From Pseudomonas corrugata (GTDB lineage Bacteria > Pseudomonadota > Gammaproteobacteria > Pseudomonadales > Pseudomonadaceae), in assembly GCF_001269905.1 (NCBI RefSeq), contig NZ_LHVK01000003.1, forward strand, positions 1,096,981 to 1,160,980: DNA of 64,000 bases. The letters run 5' to 3'. Below are positions 11,115-19,366 of this stretch, in pieces. The position numbers were made by a program, and so were the translations under genes. The notes beneath the pieces were generated by a model. That model did not search any database. It was not told the DNA's origin and worked only from the letters and a program-made list of their open reading frames with translations. How positions within the stretch are numbered: the first letter of the stretch is position 1; each line of letters starts with the position of its first letter.

Positions 11115-11207
11115 CCTGTGGGAGCGAGCCTGCTCGCGATAGCGATGTGTCAGTCGACTCGATGCCAATCGCCGGGCCGCTATCGCGAGCAGGCTCGCTC
11201 CCACAGG
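11115..11207. repeat. REP doublet (REPIN) between dnr and nnrS
   Basis: Two inverted REP copies, CCTGTGGGAGCGAGCCTGCT at the left and its reverse complement at the right, enclose a short spacer. The rest of the 445-base gap 10961-11405 holds the FNR boxes at 11042 and 11306 and no further gene that I can support. Confidence 0.9.
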
Positions 11208-11305
11208 GGTAAGAGGGTTGTTCTTTAGAAGGGGGCACGCGCTTGGTGCGGTTTCGGCAAGCCCCTTGCAAGTCCCGGTTCGAGGCGGACTGCTGGTGGA
11301 CTTGC

Positions 11306-11319
11306 TTGATCTGAGACAA
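11306..11319 (+). promoter_or_regulatory. Weak FNR-like box upstream of nnrS
   Basis: TTGATCTGAGACAA has a perfect left half-site and a 3-of-5 right half-site. It is centred about 94 bases before the nnrS start. NnrS genes are commonly Nnr/Dnr controlled, so it is plausible but not strong. Confidence 0.4.
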
Positions 11320-11405
11320 GCCCCGTCAGCGCCGATCGCCGATCATTCGGATCTGATTGTCAATCTCGCCCATGGCCAGTCCCGGGAGAGGTTAAGGAGT
11401 GAAGT

Positions 11406-12596
11406 ATGCAAGTGCTTGACCGTCGCAAGGCCATGGCCATCCTGCCGTTATGGCGCCTGGCGTTCCGGCCGTTTTTCCTCGCCGGCTGTGGGCTTGCGTT
11501 GTGTGTCGTACCGTTGTGGCTGACGGTGTTTACCGGGCGGTTGTCGGCCTGGCAACCGGCGGGTGGCTGGTTGGCTTGGCACCGTCATGAGCTGCTGTTC
11601 GGCTTCGGCCTGGCGATTATCGCCGGGTTCCTGCTGACGGCGGTGCAGACCTGGACGGGCTCTCCGGGGCTCAGCGGCAAGCGTCTGGCGGCGTTGGCAC
11701 TGGTGTGGCTGGGGGCGCGGCTGGCCTGGTTGGTCGATGCCCCCTGGCCGTTGCTGGCGACATTGGAAATGGGGTTCGCCCTGGCAGTGGCCGCGTTGAT
11801 GGGCGTTACGCTATGGCGCGTGCGGCAAAAGCGCAACTACCCGATTGTGCTGGTCTTGCTGTTTTTGGCTGCGGCCGATGGGTTGTCCGTGTACGGCCTG
11901 GTTCAACACGATGACGGCATGCAACGGCAAAGCGTGCTTACCGGCTTGTGGCTGGTGGCGGCGATGATGGGGTTGATCGGCGGACGAGTGATTCCGTTCT
12001 TTACCCAGCGTGGACTGGGTCGCGTCGAGGGCGTTGCGCCCTGGCCGTGGCTGGACCGATTGCTGTTGGGCGGCTCGGCCCTGGTGGCGCTGCTCTATGC
12101 CGGTGGGGTGGCGTTGTCGGCCAACGCCTGGACCGGCCTGTTGTTTGCCGCCCTGGCGACGGGGCATGGGATTCGATTGATCCGTTGGCATGATCGGGAC
12201 TTGTGGCGGGTGCCGCTGCTGTGGTCGTTGCACTTGGCGTACGCCTGGCTGGCACTGGCGTGCCTGGGTATGGCGCTGTGGCATTTCGGCGCGCCGCTGA
12301 ACCCGAGCCTGGCGGTGCACAGCCTGACCATCGGTGCCATGGCTGGGCTGATCCTGGCGATGATCGCCCGCGTCAGCCTCGGCCACACCGGGCGCCCGCT
12401 GGAGCCGCCGAAGGGCATGACCCTGGCGTTCATCCTGCTCAATCTCGCGTGTTTGAGTCGAGTGTTGCTGGTGCTGGTGTTGCCGTTGGGCGGTTTGTGG
12501 CTGGCGGGGCTGTGTTGGACATTGGCATTCGGGCTCTATGCTTGGCGTTATGGACCGATGCTCTGGCAGGCTCGGGTGGATGGGCATCCGGGATGA
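11406..12596 (+). CDS. nnrS: NnrS family heme-copper membrane protein
   Basis: A 396-residue polytopic membrane protein with about twelve hydrophobic segments. The NnrS signature is clear near the N-terminus: WHRHELLFGFGLAIIAGFLL followed by TAVQTWTG. Conserved histidines recur (ALHFGAPLNPSLAVHSLT region; ARVSLGHTGRPLEPP). NnrS proteins bind heme and copper and protect cells against nitrosative stress. A GGAG site precedes the ATG. It is followed 22 bases later by a small membrane protein gene, probably one operon. Confidence 0.92.
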   Translation: MQVLDRRKAMAILPLWRLAFRPFFLAGCGLALCVVPLWLTVFTGRLSAWQPAGGWLAWHRHELLFGFGLAIIAGFLLTAVQTWTGSPGLSGKRLAALALVWLGARLAWLVDAPWPLLATLEMGFALAVAALMGVTLWRVRQKRNYPIVLVLLFLAAADGLSVYGLVQHDDGMQRQSVLTGLWLVAAMMGLIGGRVIPFFTQRGLGRVEGVAPWPWLDRLLLGGSALVALLYAGGVALSANAWTGLLFAALATGHGIRLIRWHDRDLWRVPLLWSLHLAYAWLALACLGMALWHFGAPLNPSLAVHSLTIGAMAGLILAMIARVSLGHTGRPLEPPKGMTLAFILLNLACLSRVLLVLVLPLGGLWLAGLCWTLAFGLYAWRYGPMLWQARVDGHPG

Positions 12597-12618
12597 CCCG
12601 AATGAACGGAGACGATCG

Positions 12619-13059
12619 ATGATGTATGGGGTCTTGCTGGTCACGCATCTGTTGGCGGCCATTGCTTTCATCGGCACGCTGTTCTTCGAGGTCTGCATCT
12701 GGCACACCGCTCGCCGACCGTTGGCCCAAGGCACACGGGACGCCGCCGACCAGGCCATCGCTCAGCGCTCGCGTCACGTGCTGCATGGTGTGGTGCTGTT
12801 GCTATATGGTGCCGGCGTCGGCTTGGCGTGGCAGCATCGGGGGGCTTTGAGCCATCCACTGGACAGCAGCTTCGGACTGTTGTTGAGCCTGAAGATCCTG
12901 CTGGCCCTGAGCATCATCGGGCATTACCTGCTGCTGGCCTACTGGCTCAAGCGCGGTCGCCTGGGTCCGTTCCGGGCATGCTGGCTGCGGCGCAGCATCC
13001 TCGGGCATATGCTGGTGATCGTTGTGTTGGCGAAGGGGATGTTCTACTGGCAGTTCTGA
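12619..13059 (+). CDS. Small four-helix membrane protein (CopD-like) after nnrS
   Basis: A 146-residue protein with four predicted membrane helices and several in-membrane or boundary histidines (LLVTHLLAAIAF, EVCIWHTARR, HVLHGVVLLLYG, IIGHYLLLAYW). This resembles the CopD/DUF2269-like heme-binding bundles. A GGAG site lies about eight bases before the first of two adjacent ATGs (12619, 12622). Its tight placement after nnrS suggests a joint role in NO or copper stress. No precise function is known to me. Confidence 0.75.
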   Translation: MMYGVLLVTHLLAAIAFIGTLFFEVCIWHTARRPLAQGTRDAADQAIAQRSRHVLHGVVLLLYGAGVGLAWQHRGALSHPLDSSFGLLLSLKILLALSIIGHYLLLAYWLKRGRLGPFRACWLRRSILGHMLVIVVLAKGMFYWQF

Positions 13060-13084
13060 CTAAACGCGGGTAGTGGAGGATTCC

Positions 13085-13178
13085 TCTGTGGGAGCGAGCC
13101 TGCTCGCGATAGCGGTGGGTCAGTTGGCTCAGTGCTGACTGACCTTCCGCTATCGCGAGCAGGCTCGCTCCCACAGGG
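13085..13178. repeat. REP doublet after the nnrS unit
   Basis: Inverted copies of the REP motif GTGGGAGCGAGCCTGCTCGC lie 9 bases upstream of the stop of the leftward ytfE-like gene. They separate the two convergent units and probably act as a bidirectional transcription-end structure. Confidence 0.88.
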
Positions 13179-13186
13179 AATGGTGG

Positions 13187-13864
13187 CTAGTGGTTGGAAG
13201 GGCTCATCGCCTTGACGAACAACACGTTGTTCTCCAGGTGGATGTGTTGCATCAGGTCGTCACGTAGTTCTACCAGGCCGCGATACAGGGCGCGCCAGGT
13301 GTTGCAGGCGTCGGCGGGTGGGGTGATCTGGTCGGTCAGGGCGAGCATGGTTTCCAGGGCTTCGCCGTGCTGGTCGTGTTCGTAGCGCAGCACCTGGATC
13401 GGTGCCGAGGCCCGTTCGCCCAGGCCCTGTTGCAACATCGGGAACAGCACCTGTTCTTCCTTGAGCATATGGCCTTCGAGTTCCTGATACAGATCCTGGA
13501 GGTGATCGGCCAAGCCGTTCGGGCAACTGGCTCGGGCACCATGCACTTGTTCGACGCGGCGGGCCAGGCGGATCAGTTCCGGAAGTTGTTCGCGGTGGCG
13601 AGCGTGGTAGCGTTCCAGGATGTGGGCGATCAGCAGGGCCTGGGGTTCGTCGCGCCAGTCATGGCCCAGTTCTCCGGCGGCCTGCAGCGTCTTGAGGGCG
13701 TCGGCGATCAGCAGCGGGTTCAAGCCTTTGCCAAGCGCGGCTTCACGCAGGGTCTTTTGCCCGCCGCAACAGAAGTCGAGGCTGTAGTGATGGAAGGTAC
13801 GGGTGGCACCGGGAATGTCGCAGGCCAATTGGCCCAGGCTTTGTTCCAGCAGTTCGAGGCTCAT
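13187..13864 (-). CDS. ytfE: Di-iron iron-sulfur repair protein (YtfE/ScdA/DnrN/NorA type)
   Basis: A 225-residue RIC-family protein that repairs iron-sulfur centres damaged by NO. The N-terminal ScdA segment TFHHYSLDFCCGGQ is present. The hemerythrin-like domain carries iron-binding His/Glu motifs: HILERYHARH, GHMLKEEQVLFP, EHDQHGEA and HIHLENNVLF. Two ATGs occur (13867, 13864); 13864 has the better distance from AAGGAA. It diverges from a NorR-type gene across a region with a sigma54 promoter and three NorR-like sites, like norA in Ralstonia eutropha. Confidence 0.92.
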   Translation of the reverse strand: MSLELLEQSLGQLACDIPGATRTFHHYSLDFCCGGQKTLREAALGKGLNPLLIADALKTLQAAGELGHDWRDEPQALLIAHILERYHARHREQLPELIRLARRVEQVHGARASCPNGLADHLQDLYQELEGHMLKEEQVLFPMLQQGLGERASAPIQVLRYEHDQHGEALETMLALTDQITPPADACNTWRALYRGLVELRDDLMQHIHLENNVLFVKAMSPSNH

Positions 13865-13910
13865 CATGTTTCCTTGGGTTGAATCCCGGTAGGGACAGAT
13901 GATTCAGCTT

Positions 13911-13926
13911 TGCAGTCAGCATGCCA
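13911..13926 (-). promoter_or_regulatory. Sigma54 (-24/-12) promoter of the ytfE-like gene
   Basis: On the minus strand the sequence is TGGCATGCTGACTGCA. It has GG at -24 and GC at -12 with the required 10-base spacing, close to TGGCAC-N5-TTGCA. It ends 44 bases before the first ATG. The divergent gene encodes a sigma54-dependent activator, which fits. Confidence 0.85.
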
Positions 13927-13930
13927 TTTT

Positions 13931-13943
13931 TAACTGGCTGATA
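13931..13943. promoter_or_regulatory. Candidate IHF site
   Basis: TAACTGGCTGATA matches the complement of the IHF consensus WATCAANNNNTTR at all but one fixed position. It lies between the activator sites (13968-14024) and the sigma54 promoter, in an AT-rich stretch, where DNA bending is expected. Confidence 0.5.
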
Positions 13944-13967
13944 TTGAACACATTTATTTTATAGCCG

Positions 13968-14024
13968 GGTGATTCCAACCCTGGCTGGAAAGGGTTAAAC
14001 CAACCCTGGAGGGTCATCACTACC
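13968..14024. promoter_or_regulatory. Three NorR-type enhancer sites
   Basis: Three GGT-N7-ACC motifs occur at 13968-13980, 13993-14005 and 14012-14024. This is the core described for NorR in Ralstonia eutropha, where three sites are also used. The third ends directly before the norR start codon and overlaps its ribosome site, so bound NorR could repress its own gene while activating the ytfE-like gene. Confidence 0.8.
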
Positions 14025-15557
14025 ATGCTGCGTGAAAGCCTGGCCGCCGACCTGATCGTCGAGCTGCCCAATGCCGTGCGGTTGCAGCGTCTGGTGCAGA
14101 CCCTGCGCGAATACTTCAACTGTGGTGCCGTGGGATTGCTGCGCCTGGACGATGACAGTCTCAGGCCCGTGGCGACCGTCGGCCTGGTCCATGAGGCGCT
14201 GGGCCGTCGCTTCGTGATTGCCCGGCATCCGCGCCTCGCGGCAATCATGGCATCGCGCGAGCCCACCTGGTTCGAGCCCGACAGCCGGTTACCGGACCCT
14301 TATGACGGCCTGCTCGATCACCACGTCGGCGAACCGCTGCCGGTACACGACTGCATGGGGGTGAGCCTGTATGTGGAAGGGCGCCTCTGGGGGGCGATCA
14401 CCCTGGATGCGTTGCACGCCGGCACCTTCGACAGCCGTGCCCGCGAGGAACTCAAGCGTTGCACCCTGCAGATCGAGGCGGCGGTGCGGGTGACCCGGCT
14501 GGAGCAGGAGAACCGCAGTCTGCGGGCTTCGCGCAGCGATTCGCCGGGCCTGCACCTGCCCGTCGAAGAGGGCGAGATTCTCGGTCGCAGCGAGGGCCTG
14601 CAGCAGTTGCTCAACGAACTGGATGTACTGGCCGATTCCGAGCTCCCGGTGTTGCTGTTGGGGGAAACCGGGGTCGGCAAGGAACTGTTCGCCCGGCGCT
14701 TGCACAGGCTGTCCCGACGCGGCCACAAGCCGCTGATTCAGGTCAATTGCGCGGCGTTGCCGGAATCCCTGGCGGAAAGCGAGTTGTTCGGTCACGTCAA
14801 AGGTGCGTTTTCCGGGGCAACGACCGACCGCGCCGGGCGTTTCGACGCGGCCAATGGTGGCACGCTGTTTCTCGATGAGGTCGGCGAGTTGCCGCTCAGC
14901 GTGCAGGCCAAGTTGCTGCGCACGCTGCAAAACGGCGAGATCCAGCGCCTGGGCGCGGACAAGCCACTGCACGTCGATGTGCGGATCATCGCCGCCACCA
15001 ACCGCCATCTGCCCGACAGCATTCGCGACGGGCTGTTTCGCGCTGACCTGTATCATCGGCTCTCGGTCTACCCGGTGCCGATTCCGCCGCTGCGCGAGCG
15101 CGGCCACGATGTGCTGATGCTGGCGGGGCATTTTCTCGAACTGAACCGCACGCGACTGGGCTTGCGCGGCTTGCGCCTGTCTCCTGCCGCCGAGCAGGCG
15201 CTGCTGGCGTATAGCTGGCCGGGCAACGTGCGGGAGCTGGAGCATGTGATCAGCCGTGCGGCACTGAAGGCGCTGAGCCGGGGCGCCAGTCGCAGCTTGA
15301 TCATGACCTTGGAGCCGCAGGTGCTGGACCTTGACGTCAGTGCTGGCGCATCCAGCGCACGAGCCATGCTTGAGGAGCCTGCGGAATCGCTCGAGGCGCC
15401 GCTCCAGCCCTTGAGCGAGACCGTCGACGCGTGCCAGCGCCAGGCGATTCTCCAGGCCCTGGATCGCTGCGGTCAGAACTGGGCCGGCGCGGCGCGGCTG
15501 CTGGAGGTCGATCCGAGCAACCTGCATAAATTGGCGCGGCGGTTGGGGCTCAAGTAG
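14025..15557 (+). CDS. norR: NO-responsive sigma54 activator NorR (FhpR-like)
   Basis: A 510-residue three-domain activator. Residues about 1-170 form the GAF sensor domain that in NorR holds an NO-binding non-heme iron. The AAA+ domain has Walker A GETGVGKE, the sigma54-contact loop GAFSGA (GAFTGA variant) and Walker B GGTLFLDEVGELP. The C-terminal Fis-type HTH (RCGQNWAGAARLLEVDPSNL) binds the enhancers. A GGAGGG site precedes the ATG. It probably controls the divergent ytfE-like gene and perhaps nnrS or nor genes elsewhere (inference). Confidence 0.92.
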   Translation: MLRESLAADLIVELPNAVRLQRLVQTLREYFNCGAVGLLRLDDDSLRPVATVGLVHEALGRRFVIARHPRLAAIMASREPTWFEPDSRLPDPYDGLLDHHVGEPLPVHDCMGVSLYVEGRLWGAITLDALHAGTFDSRAREELKRCTLQIEAAVRVTRLEQENRSLRASRSDSPGLHLPVEEGEILGRSEGLQQLLNELDVLADSELPVLLLGETGVGKELFARRLHRLSRRGHKPLIQVNCAALPESLAESELFGHVKGAFSGATTDRAGRFDAANGGTLFLDEVGELPLSVQAKLLRTLQNGEIQRLGADKPLHVDVRIIAATNRHLPDSIRDGLFRADLYHRLSVYPVPIPPLRERGHDVLMLAGHFLELNRTRLGLRGLRLSPAAEQALLAYSWPGNVRELEHVISRAALKALSRGASRSLIMTLEPQVLDLDVSAGASSARAMLEEPAESLEAPLQPLSETVDACQRQAILQALDRCGQNWAGAARLLEVDPSNLHKLARRLGLK

Positions 15558-15577
15558 GGCAGTGGACCGAGTTGCTG

Positions 15578-15646
15578 CCATCGCGAGCAGGCTCGCTCCC
15601 ACAGGTCCAGCGCAAATCCTGTGGGAGCGAGCCTGCTCGCGATGGC
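15578..15646. repeat. REP doublet after norR
   Basis: Two inverted REP copies with a very short spacer (about 15 bases) would form one long hairpin just after norR, a probable transcript end. Confidence 0.85.
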
Positions 15647-15744
15647 GTCGGCAAGATCACCACAGGAACCCGCATTGACGACGATCAAGGTCGGCCCACG
15701 TCATAGCACCCACACTGGGCCAAACCCTTGTGGAGATCACTCTC

Positions 15745-16392
15745 ATGCCCCTGTCTCTGGCAAACATGCGTCGCCAGTACATCCGCGATGGCCTGGACGA
15801 AGCCCATGCCTCCGACGATCCGCTGGCGCTGTTCGGGCTATGGATGCAACAGGCCCGGGAAACCGAAAGCCCTCCGGTCGAGGCCAATAGCATGGTGCTG
15901 TCCACCGTGGACGATCAGGGCCGCCCGCATGCCCGGGTGCTGTTGCTCAAGGGGTTCGGTGGAGACGGCTTCACTTTTTTCGGTAATTACAGCAGTGGCA
16001 AGGGCCAGGACCTGGCAGTCAATCCCTGGGCGGCGATGACGTTCTTCTGGCCGGGTCTGGAGCGCCAGGTGCGCATTGAGGGGCACGTCCGCCGACTCGA
16101 CCCCGCACTGTCGGATGCCTATTTCCACTCACGCCCACTGGCCAGCCAGCTCGGGGCCTGGGCGTCGCCGCAAAGCCGACCGCTGGACAATCGTGCTGCG
16201 TTGGAGAGCTTGCTCGTGCTTGCCGAACAACGCTTCGCCGATCAACCGGTGCCGCGTCCCAGGCATTGGGGCGGCTATTGTCTGCAACCCGAGCGACTGG
16301 AGTTCTGGCAGGGCCGCGCCGATCGCTTGCATGACCGTCTCGACTATCGCCGGCTGGATGGTGGATGGCAGCGCAGCCGACTGGCGCCCTGA
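15745..16392 (+). CDS. pdxH: Pyridoxamine/pyridoxine 5'-phosphate oxidase
   Basis: A 215-residue FMN flavoprotein making pyridoxal 5'-phosphate from PNP/PMP. FMN-contact segments are intact ([37 protein letters not shown]). The C-terminal signature [11 protein letters not shown] then [15 protein letters not shown] is also intact. A GGAG site precedes the ATG at 15745; an upstream in-frame ATG at 15730 is less well placed. Length is canonical. Its place between norR and moaB is unusual, because the known PdxH reaction uses O2. It may be the genome's only pdxH or an extra copy; the window cannot tell. Confidence 0.9.
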   Translation: MPLSLANMRRQYIRDGLDEAHASDDPLALFGLWMQQARETESPPVEANSMVLSTVDDQGRPHARVLLLKGFGGDGFTFFGNYSSGKGQDLAVNPWAAMTFFWPGLERQVRIEGHVRRLDPALSDAYFHSRPLASQLGAWASPQSRPLDNRAALESLLVLAEQRFADQPVPRPRHWGGYCLQPERLEFWQGRADRLHDRLDYRRLDGGWQRSRLAP

Positions 16393-16405
16393 GCACCAGG
16401 GGAGG

Positions 16406-16421
16406 TACCTCCATGGAGGAA
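16406..16421 (+). promoter_or_regulatory. NarL-type 7-2-7 site upstream of moaB
   Basis: TACCTCC-AT-GGAGGAA consists of two opposed NarL heptamers (consensus TACYYMT) spaced by two bases, with matches of 6/7 and 5/7. It lies 60 bases before the moaB start, suggesting nitrate control of the moaB operon. Confidence 0.5.
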
Positions 16422-16480
16422 TAGGCCCGGCAACGATTGCGGTTCAGGCTGGGCCATCTTTTCTGACAGGACGGCTGATC

Positions 16481-17035
16481 ATGGCCCATCTGACGCAACG
16501 CCTCTTTCAACCGCTGAACATTGCGGTGCTTACCATCAGCGATACCCGTACCTTCGACACCGATACTTCCGGCCAGACCCTCGTCGATCTGCTGCAAACA
16601 GCCGGTCACGTGCTGATCGACCGGGGGCAGGTGAAAGACGACATCTACCAGATCCGCGCCCAGGTCTCGCAGTGGATCGCCGACCCCAAGGTGCAGGTGG
16701 TAGTGATGACCGGCGGCACCGGTTTCACTGCCCGCGATAACACCCCTCAAGCGGTGGCGCCGTTGCTGGACAAGCAGGTGGACGGCTTTGGCGAATTGTT
16801 CCGCCAGGTCTCGCTGGCGGAGATCGGCATGTCCAGCCTGCAATCCCGCGCATTGGCCGGTATGAGCAACGGCGTGCTGGTGTGCTGTCTGCCGGGTTCG
16901 CCGGGCGCTTGCCGGACCGGTTGGACACAGATCCTGGTCGGGCAGTTGGACAGTCGCACCGGTCCGTGCAATTTCACGCCTCACCTCAAGCCCCAGGCGG
17001 GCGTCGTGCCGGTGGCCTGCGAGGCGCGCTCGTGA
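16481..17035 (+). CDS. moaB: Molybdenum cofactor protein MoaB
   Basis: A 184-residue MogA/MoaB-fold protein that adenylates molybdopterin before metal insertion. The MPT-binding motif VVMTGGTGFTARDNTP is at about residues 72-87, and a second conserved segment is VCCLPGSPGACRTGW. The start at 16481 gives a family-typical N-terminus ahead of the IAVLTISDTR strand. The stop overlaps the GTG of moeA (GTGA). The moaB-moeA-ubi order equals P. aeruginosa moaB1-moeA1, and supplies cofactor for NarG. Confidence 0.93.
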   Translation: MAHLTQRLFQPLNIAVLTISDTRTFDTDTSGQTLVDLLQTAGHVLIDRGQVKDDIYQIRAQVSQWIADPKVQVVVMTGGTGFTARDNTPQAVAPLLDKQVDGFGELFRQVSLAEIGMSSLQSRALAGMSNGVLVCCLPGSPGACRTGWTQILVGQLDSRTGPCNFTPHLKPQAGVVPVACEARS

Positions 17036-18279
17036 GCGGCCGGGGGTGTGGAACGGCGTGCGACAGCGCAACCTTGATGCCGGTGGATGAGGCCATTCGT
17101 CATCTGCTCGACCAGGCGCCACTGCCACCACCGATCCAACGGATTGGCCTGGACCAGGCCCTGGGCCGTGTATTGGCTGGCGATGTCCTTTGTCCCATGA
17201 ACCTGCCTGCCTGGGACAACAGCGCCATGGACGGTTATGCGCTGCGGGCCGCCGATCTGTCTCCCACTGGGGGATACCTGGCGTTGAGCGGACGAATCGC
17301 CGCTGGCGATGGACCGGGTGAGCCGTTGCGGGAAGGGCAGGCGGTACGGATCTTCACCGGCGCACCACTGCCGCCGGGTGCCGACACCGTGGTGCCCCAG
17401 GAGAGTTGCCGGATGGAGGGCGAGCGGGTCTGGTTGCCGTCGGCCAAGCAAGGGGACCACGTGCGCAAGGAGGGTGAAGAGCTGCGTCGAGGCGAGCGCT
17501 TGTTCAAGGTCGGTACTCGCTTGCGGGCCCAGGAGTTGGGGCTGCTGGCCGGCGCCGGGATCGCTGAGGTGGAGGTCTATCGTCCATTGCGGGTTGTCCT
17601 GCTCAGCAGCGGCGACGAACTGCGTGAGCCGGGTGAGCCCTTGGCGCCAGGGCAGATCTATAACAGCAATCGCCGTAGCATCGCCGCGTTGTTGCGCGGC
17701 TGGGGTTTCGAGGTGCATGACTTTGGCGTCATGCCCGATCGACTCCAGGCCAGTCAGCAGGCACTGAGCCTGGCGGCCGCCGACTGCGATGTGCTGCTGA
17801 CCTCCGGCGGCGTCTCCGTGGGCGAGGAAGATCATCTCAAGCAAGCCATCGAGCGCCTCGGTAGCATCGACCTCTGGCGCCTGGCGATACAACCGGGCAA
17901 ACCCCTGGCCTTCGGCGAGGTGGCCGGTACACCCTGGATCGGGCTGCCGGGTAACCCGTCGGCGGCGCTGATCACGGCGTTGGTGGTGGTGCGACCTTTC
18001 CTGTTCCGCGCCCAGGGCATGGATCAGGTGCTGCCCGTTCCTTTGCACTTGCCGGCAGGTTTCGACTGGTTGCAGCGCAATCGTCGCCGCCAGTACCTGC
18101 GAGCCCGATTGGTGCCAGATGCCGAAGGTCATCTGTGTGTGGTACTGCATCCGCAGCAGAGCTCGGCCATGTTGACCGCCGCCTGCTGGGCCGATGGTTT
18201 GGCGGTGGTGGAGTGCGAGGCGCAGGTGCACAAGCACGACCGGGTGATGTACCTGCCGTTTGCCGAACTGATGCATTGA
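17032..18279 (+). CDS. moeA: Molybdopterin molybdenumtransferase MoeA
   Basis: A 415-residue enzyme inserting molybdate into adenylated molybdopterin. Domains are in order: N-terminal LMPVDEAIRHLL and LPAWDNSAMDGYALRA; the MoCF domain with LLTSGGVSVGEEDHL and WIGLPGNPSAA; and a C-terminal beta domain. The GTG at 17032 overlaps the moaB stop, and the GC-rich cysteine-containing leader before LMPV is as in related pseudomonads. The next gene, ubiU, has its own FNR-dependent promoter downstream of this stop. Confidence 0.92.
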   Translation: MSGRGCGTACDSATLMPVDEAIRHLLDQAPLPPPIQRIGLDQALGRVLAGDVLCPMNLPAWDNSAMDGYALRAADLSPTGGYLALSGRIAAGDGPGEPLREGQAVRIFTGAPLPPGADTVVPQESCRMEGERVWLPSAKQGDHVRKEGEELRRGERLFKVGTRLRAQELGLLAGAGIAEVEVYRPLRVVLLSSGDELREPGEPLAPGQIYNSNRRSIAALLRGWGFEVHDFGVMPDRLQASQQALSLAAADCDVLLTSGGVSVGEEDHLKQAIERLGSIDLWRLAIQPGKPLAFGEVAGTPWIGLPGNPSAALITALVVVRPFLFRAQGMDQVLPVPLHLPAGFDWLQRNRRRQYLRARLVPDAEGHLCVVLHPQQSSAMLTAACWADGLAVVECEAQVHKHDRVMYLPFAELMH

Positions 18280-18285
18280 CGGCAA

Positions 18286-18299
18286 TTGACTGCCGTCAA
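18286..18299 (+). promoter_or_regulatory. FNR/ANR box and -10 of the ubiUVT operon
   Basis: TTGACTGCCGTCAA is a symmetric FNR-type site. A TAGACT -10 hexamer at 18321-18326 fits a class II promoter (start near 18334). The right half also pairs with an upstream TTGACGGCA to make a larger palindrome (18276-18299). ubiU begins at 18361. Confidence 0.8.
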
Positions 18300-18360
18300 G
18301 GTCGCCGGCTGACGACTGGCTAGACTGGCGGCGCCCCAGGTTTTCTCACGAGGATGCCCC

Positions 18361-19356
18361 ATGCAACTGGTTTGCCCGGCAGGGAATCTGCCTGCCCTCA
18401 AAGCGGCGGTGCGCCAAGGCGCCGATGCCGTCTATGTCGGCTTTCGCGATGACACCAATGCCCGGCATTTCGCCGGGCTGAACATGGACGACAAACAGTT
18501 CGACGCGGCTGTCGCACACATCCGCCAGCATCAACGCAAACTCTACGTCGCCGTCAATACCTACCCGCAGCCCAAGGGTTGGGAGCGCTGGCAACGGGCG
18601 GTGGATCGTGCCGCCGATTTCGGTGTGGATGCCCTGATCGCCGCCGACCCCGGCGTGCTCGGCTACGCCAGCCAGCGGCATCCGGACCTGGCGCTGCACC
18701 TGTCCGTCCAAGGCTCGGCGACCCACGCCGCCGCGCTGGCGTTCTACGCCCAACGCTATGGCATCCGCCGTGCGGTGTTGCCTCGGGTGCTGTCCCTGGC
18801 CCAGGTCCGGCAGGTGGCGGCGGGCAGCCCGGTGCCCATCGAGGTCTTCGGCTTCGGCAGCCTGTGCATCATGGCCGAGGGGCGTTGCCACTTATCGTCT
18901 TACATCACCGGTGAATCACCGAACCTCTGTGGCGTCTGCTCGCCGGCGAAGGCCGTGCGCTGGAGCGAAGACGCCGAGGGGCTGAGTGCCCGCTTGAGCG
19001 AAGTGCTGATCGACCGCTACACCCCACAGGAATCAGCCGGTTACCCGACCTTGTGCAAAGGCCGTTTCCTGGTCGGCGGCAAGCGCTTCCATGCGCTGGA
19101 AGAGCCCACCAGCCTGGACACCCTGGACCTGTTGCCGGAGCTGACAGCCATCGGCGTCGAGGCGGTGAAAATCGAAGGCCGCCAGCGCAGCCCGGCCTAT
19201 GTGGAACAAGTGACCCGGGTCTGGCGCGCCGCGCTGGATGCACACCGCGCCGCGCCGCAGCGTTTCCGTGTGCGCGAAGAATGGCGCCAGGTGCTGGCCG
19301 GCCTGTCGGAAGGCAGCCAGACCACCCTGGGCGCCTACCATCGATCATGGCAATGA
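18361..19356 (+). CDS. ubiU: O2-independent ubiquinone hydroxylation protein UbiU (U32 family)
   Basis: A 331-residue U32 'peptidase-like' protein. With UbiV it hydroxylates ubiquinone precursors without oxygen, using prephenate as oxygen donor in the known E. coli system. The four cysteines of the [4Fe-4S] site are visible: SLCIMAEGRCHLSSY, NLCGVCS and YPTLCKGRF. The N-terminal MQLVCPAGNLPALKAAV motif is typical. It starts after a CACGAGGATG ribosome region, and ubiV follows 10 bases downstream. The product feeds the anaerobic quinone pool used by NarGHI. Confidence 0.95.
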   Translation: MQLVCPAGNLPALKAAVRQGADAVYVGFRDDTNARHFAGLNMDDKQFDAAVAHIRQHQRKLYVAVNTYPQPKGWERWQRAVDRAADFGVDALIAADPGVLGYASQRHPDLALHLSVQGSATHAAALAFYAQRYGIRRAVLPRVLSLAQVRQVAAGSPVPIEVFGFGSLCIMAEGRCHLSSYITGESPNLCGVCSPAKAVRWSEDAEGLSARLSEVLIDRYTPQESAGYPTLCKGRFLVGGKRFHALEEPTSLDTLDLLPELTAIGVEAVKIEGRQRSPAYVEQVTRVWRAALDAHRAAPQRFRVREEWRQVLAGLSEGSQTTLGAYHRSWQ

Positions 19357-19366
19357 GGGAGGCCAG

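Noticed and set aside
10961..11405. RsmY-type regulatory RNA expected near dnr as in P. aeruginosa
   Set aside because: I found no cluster of GGA hairpin motifs with a terminator; the gap is explained by FNR boxes and a REP doublet.
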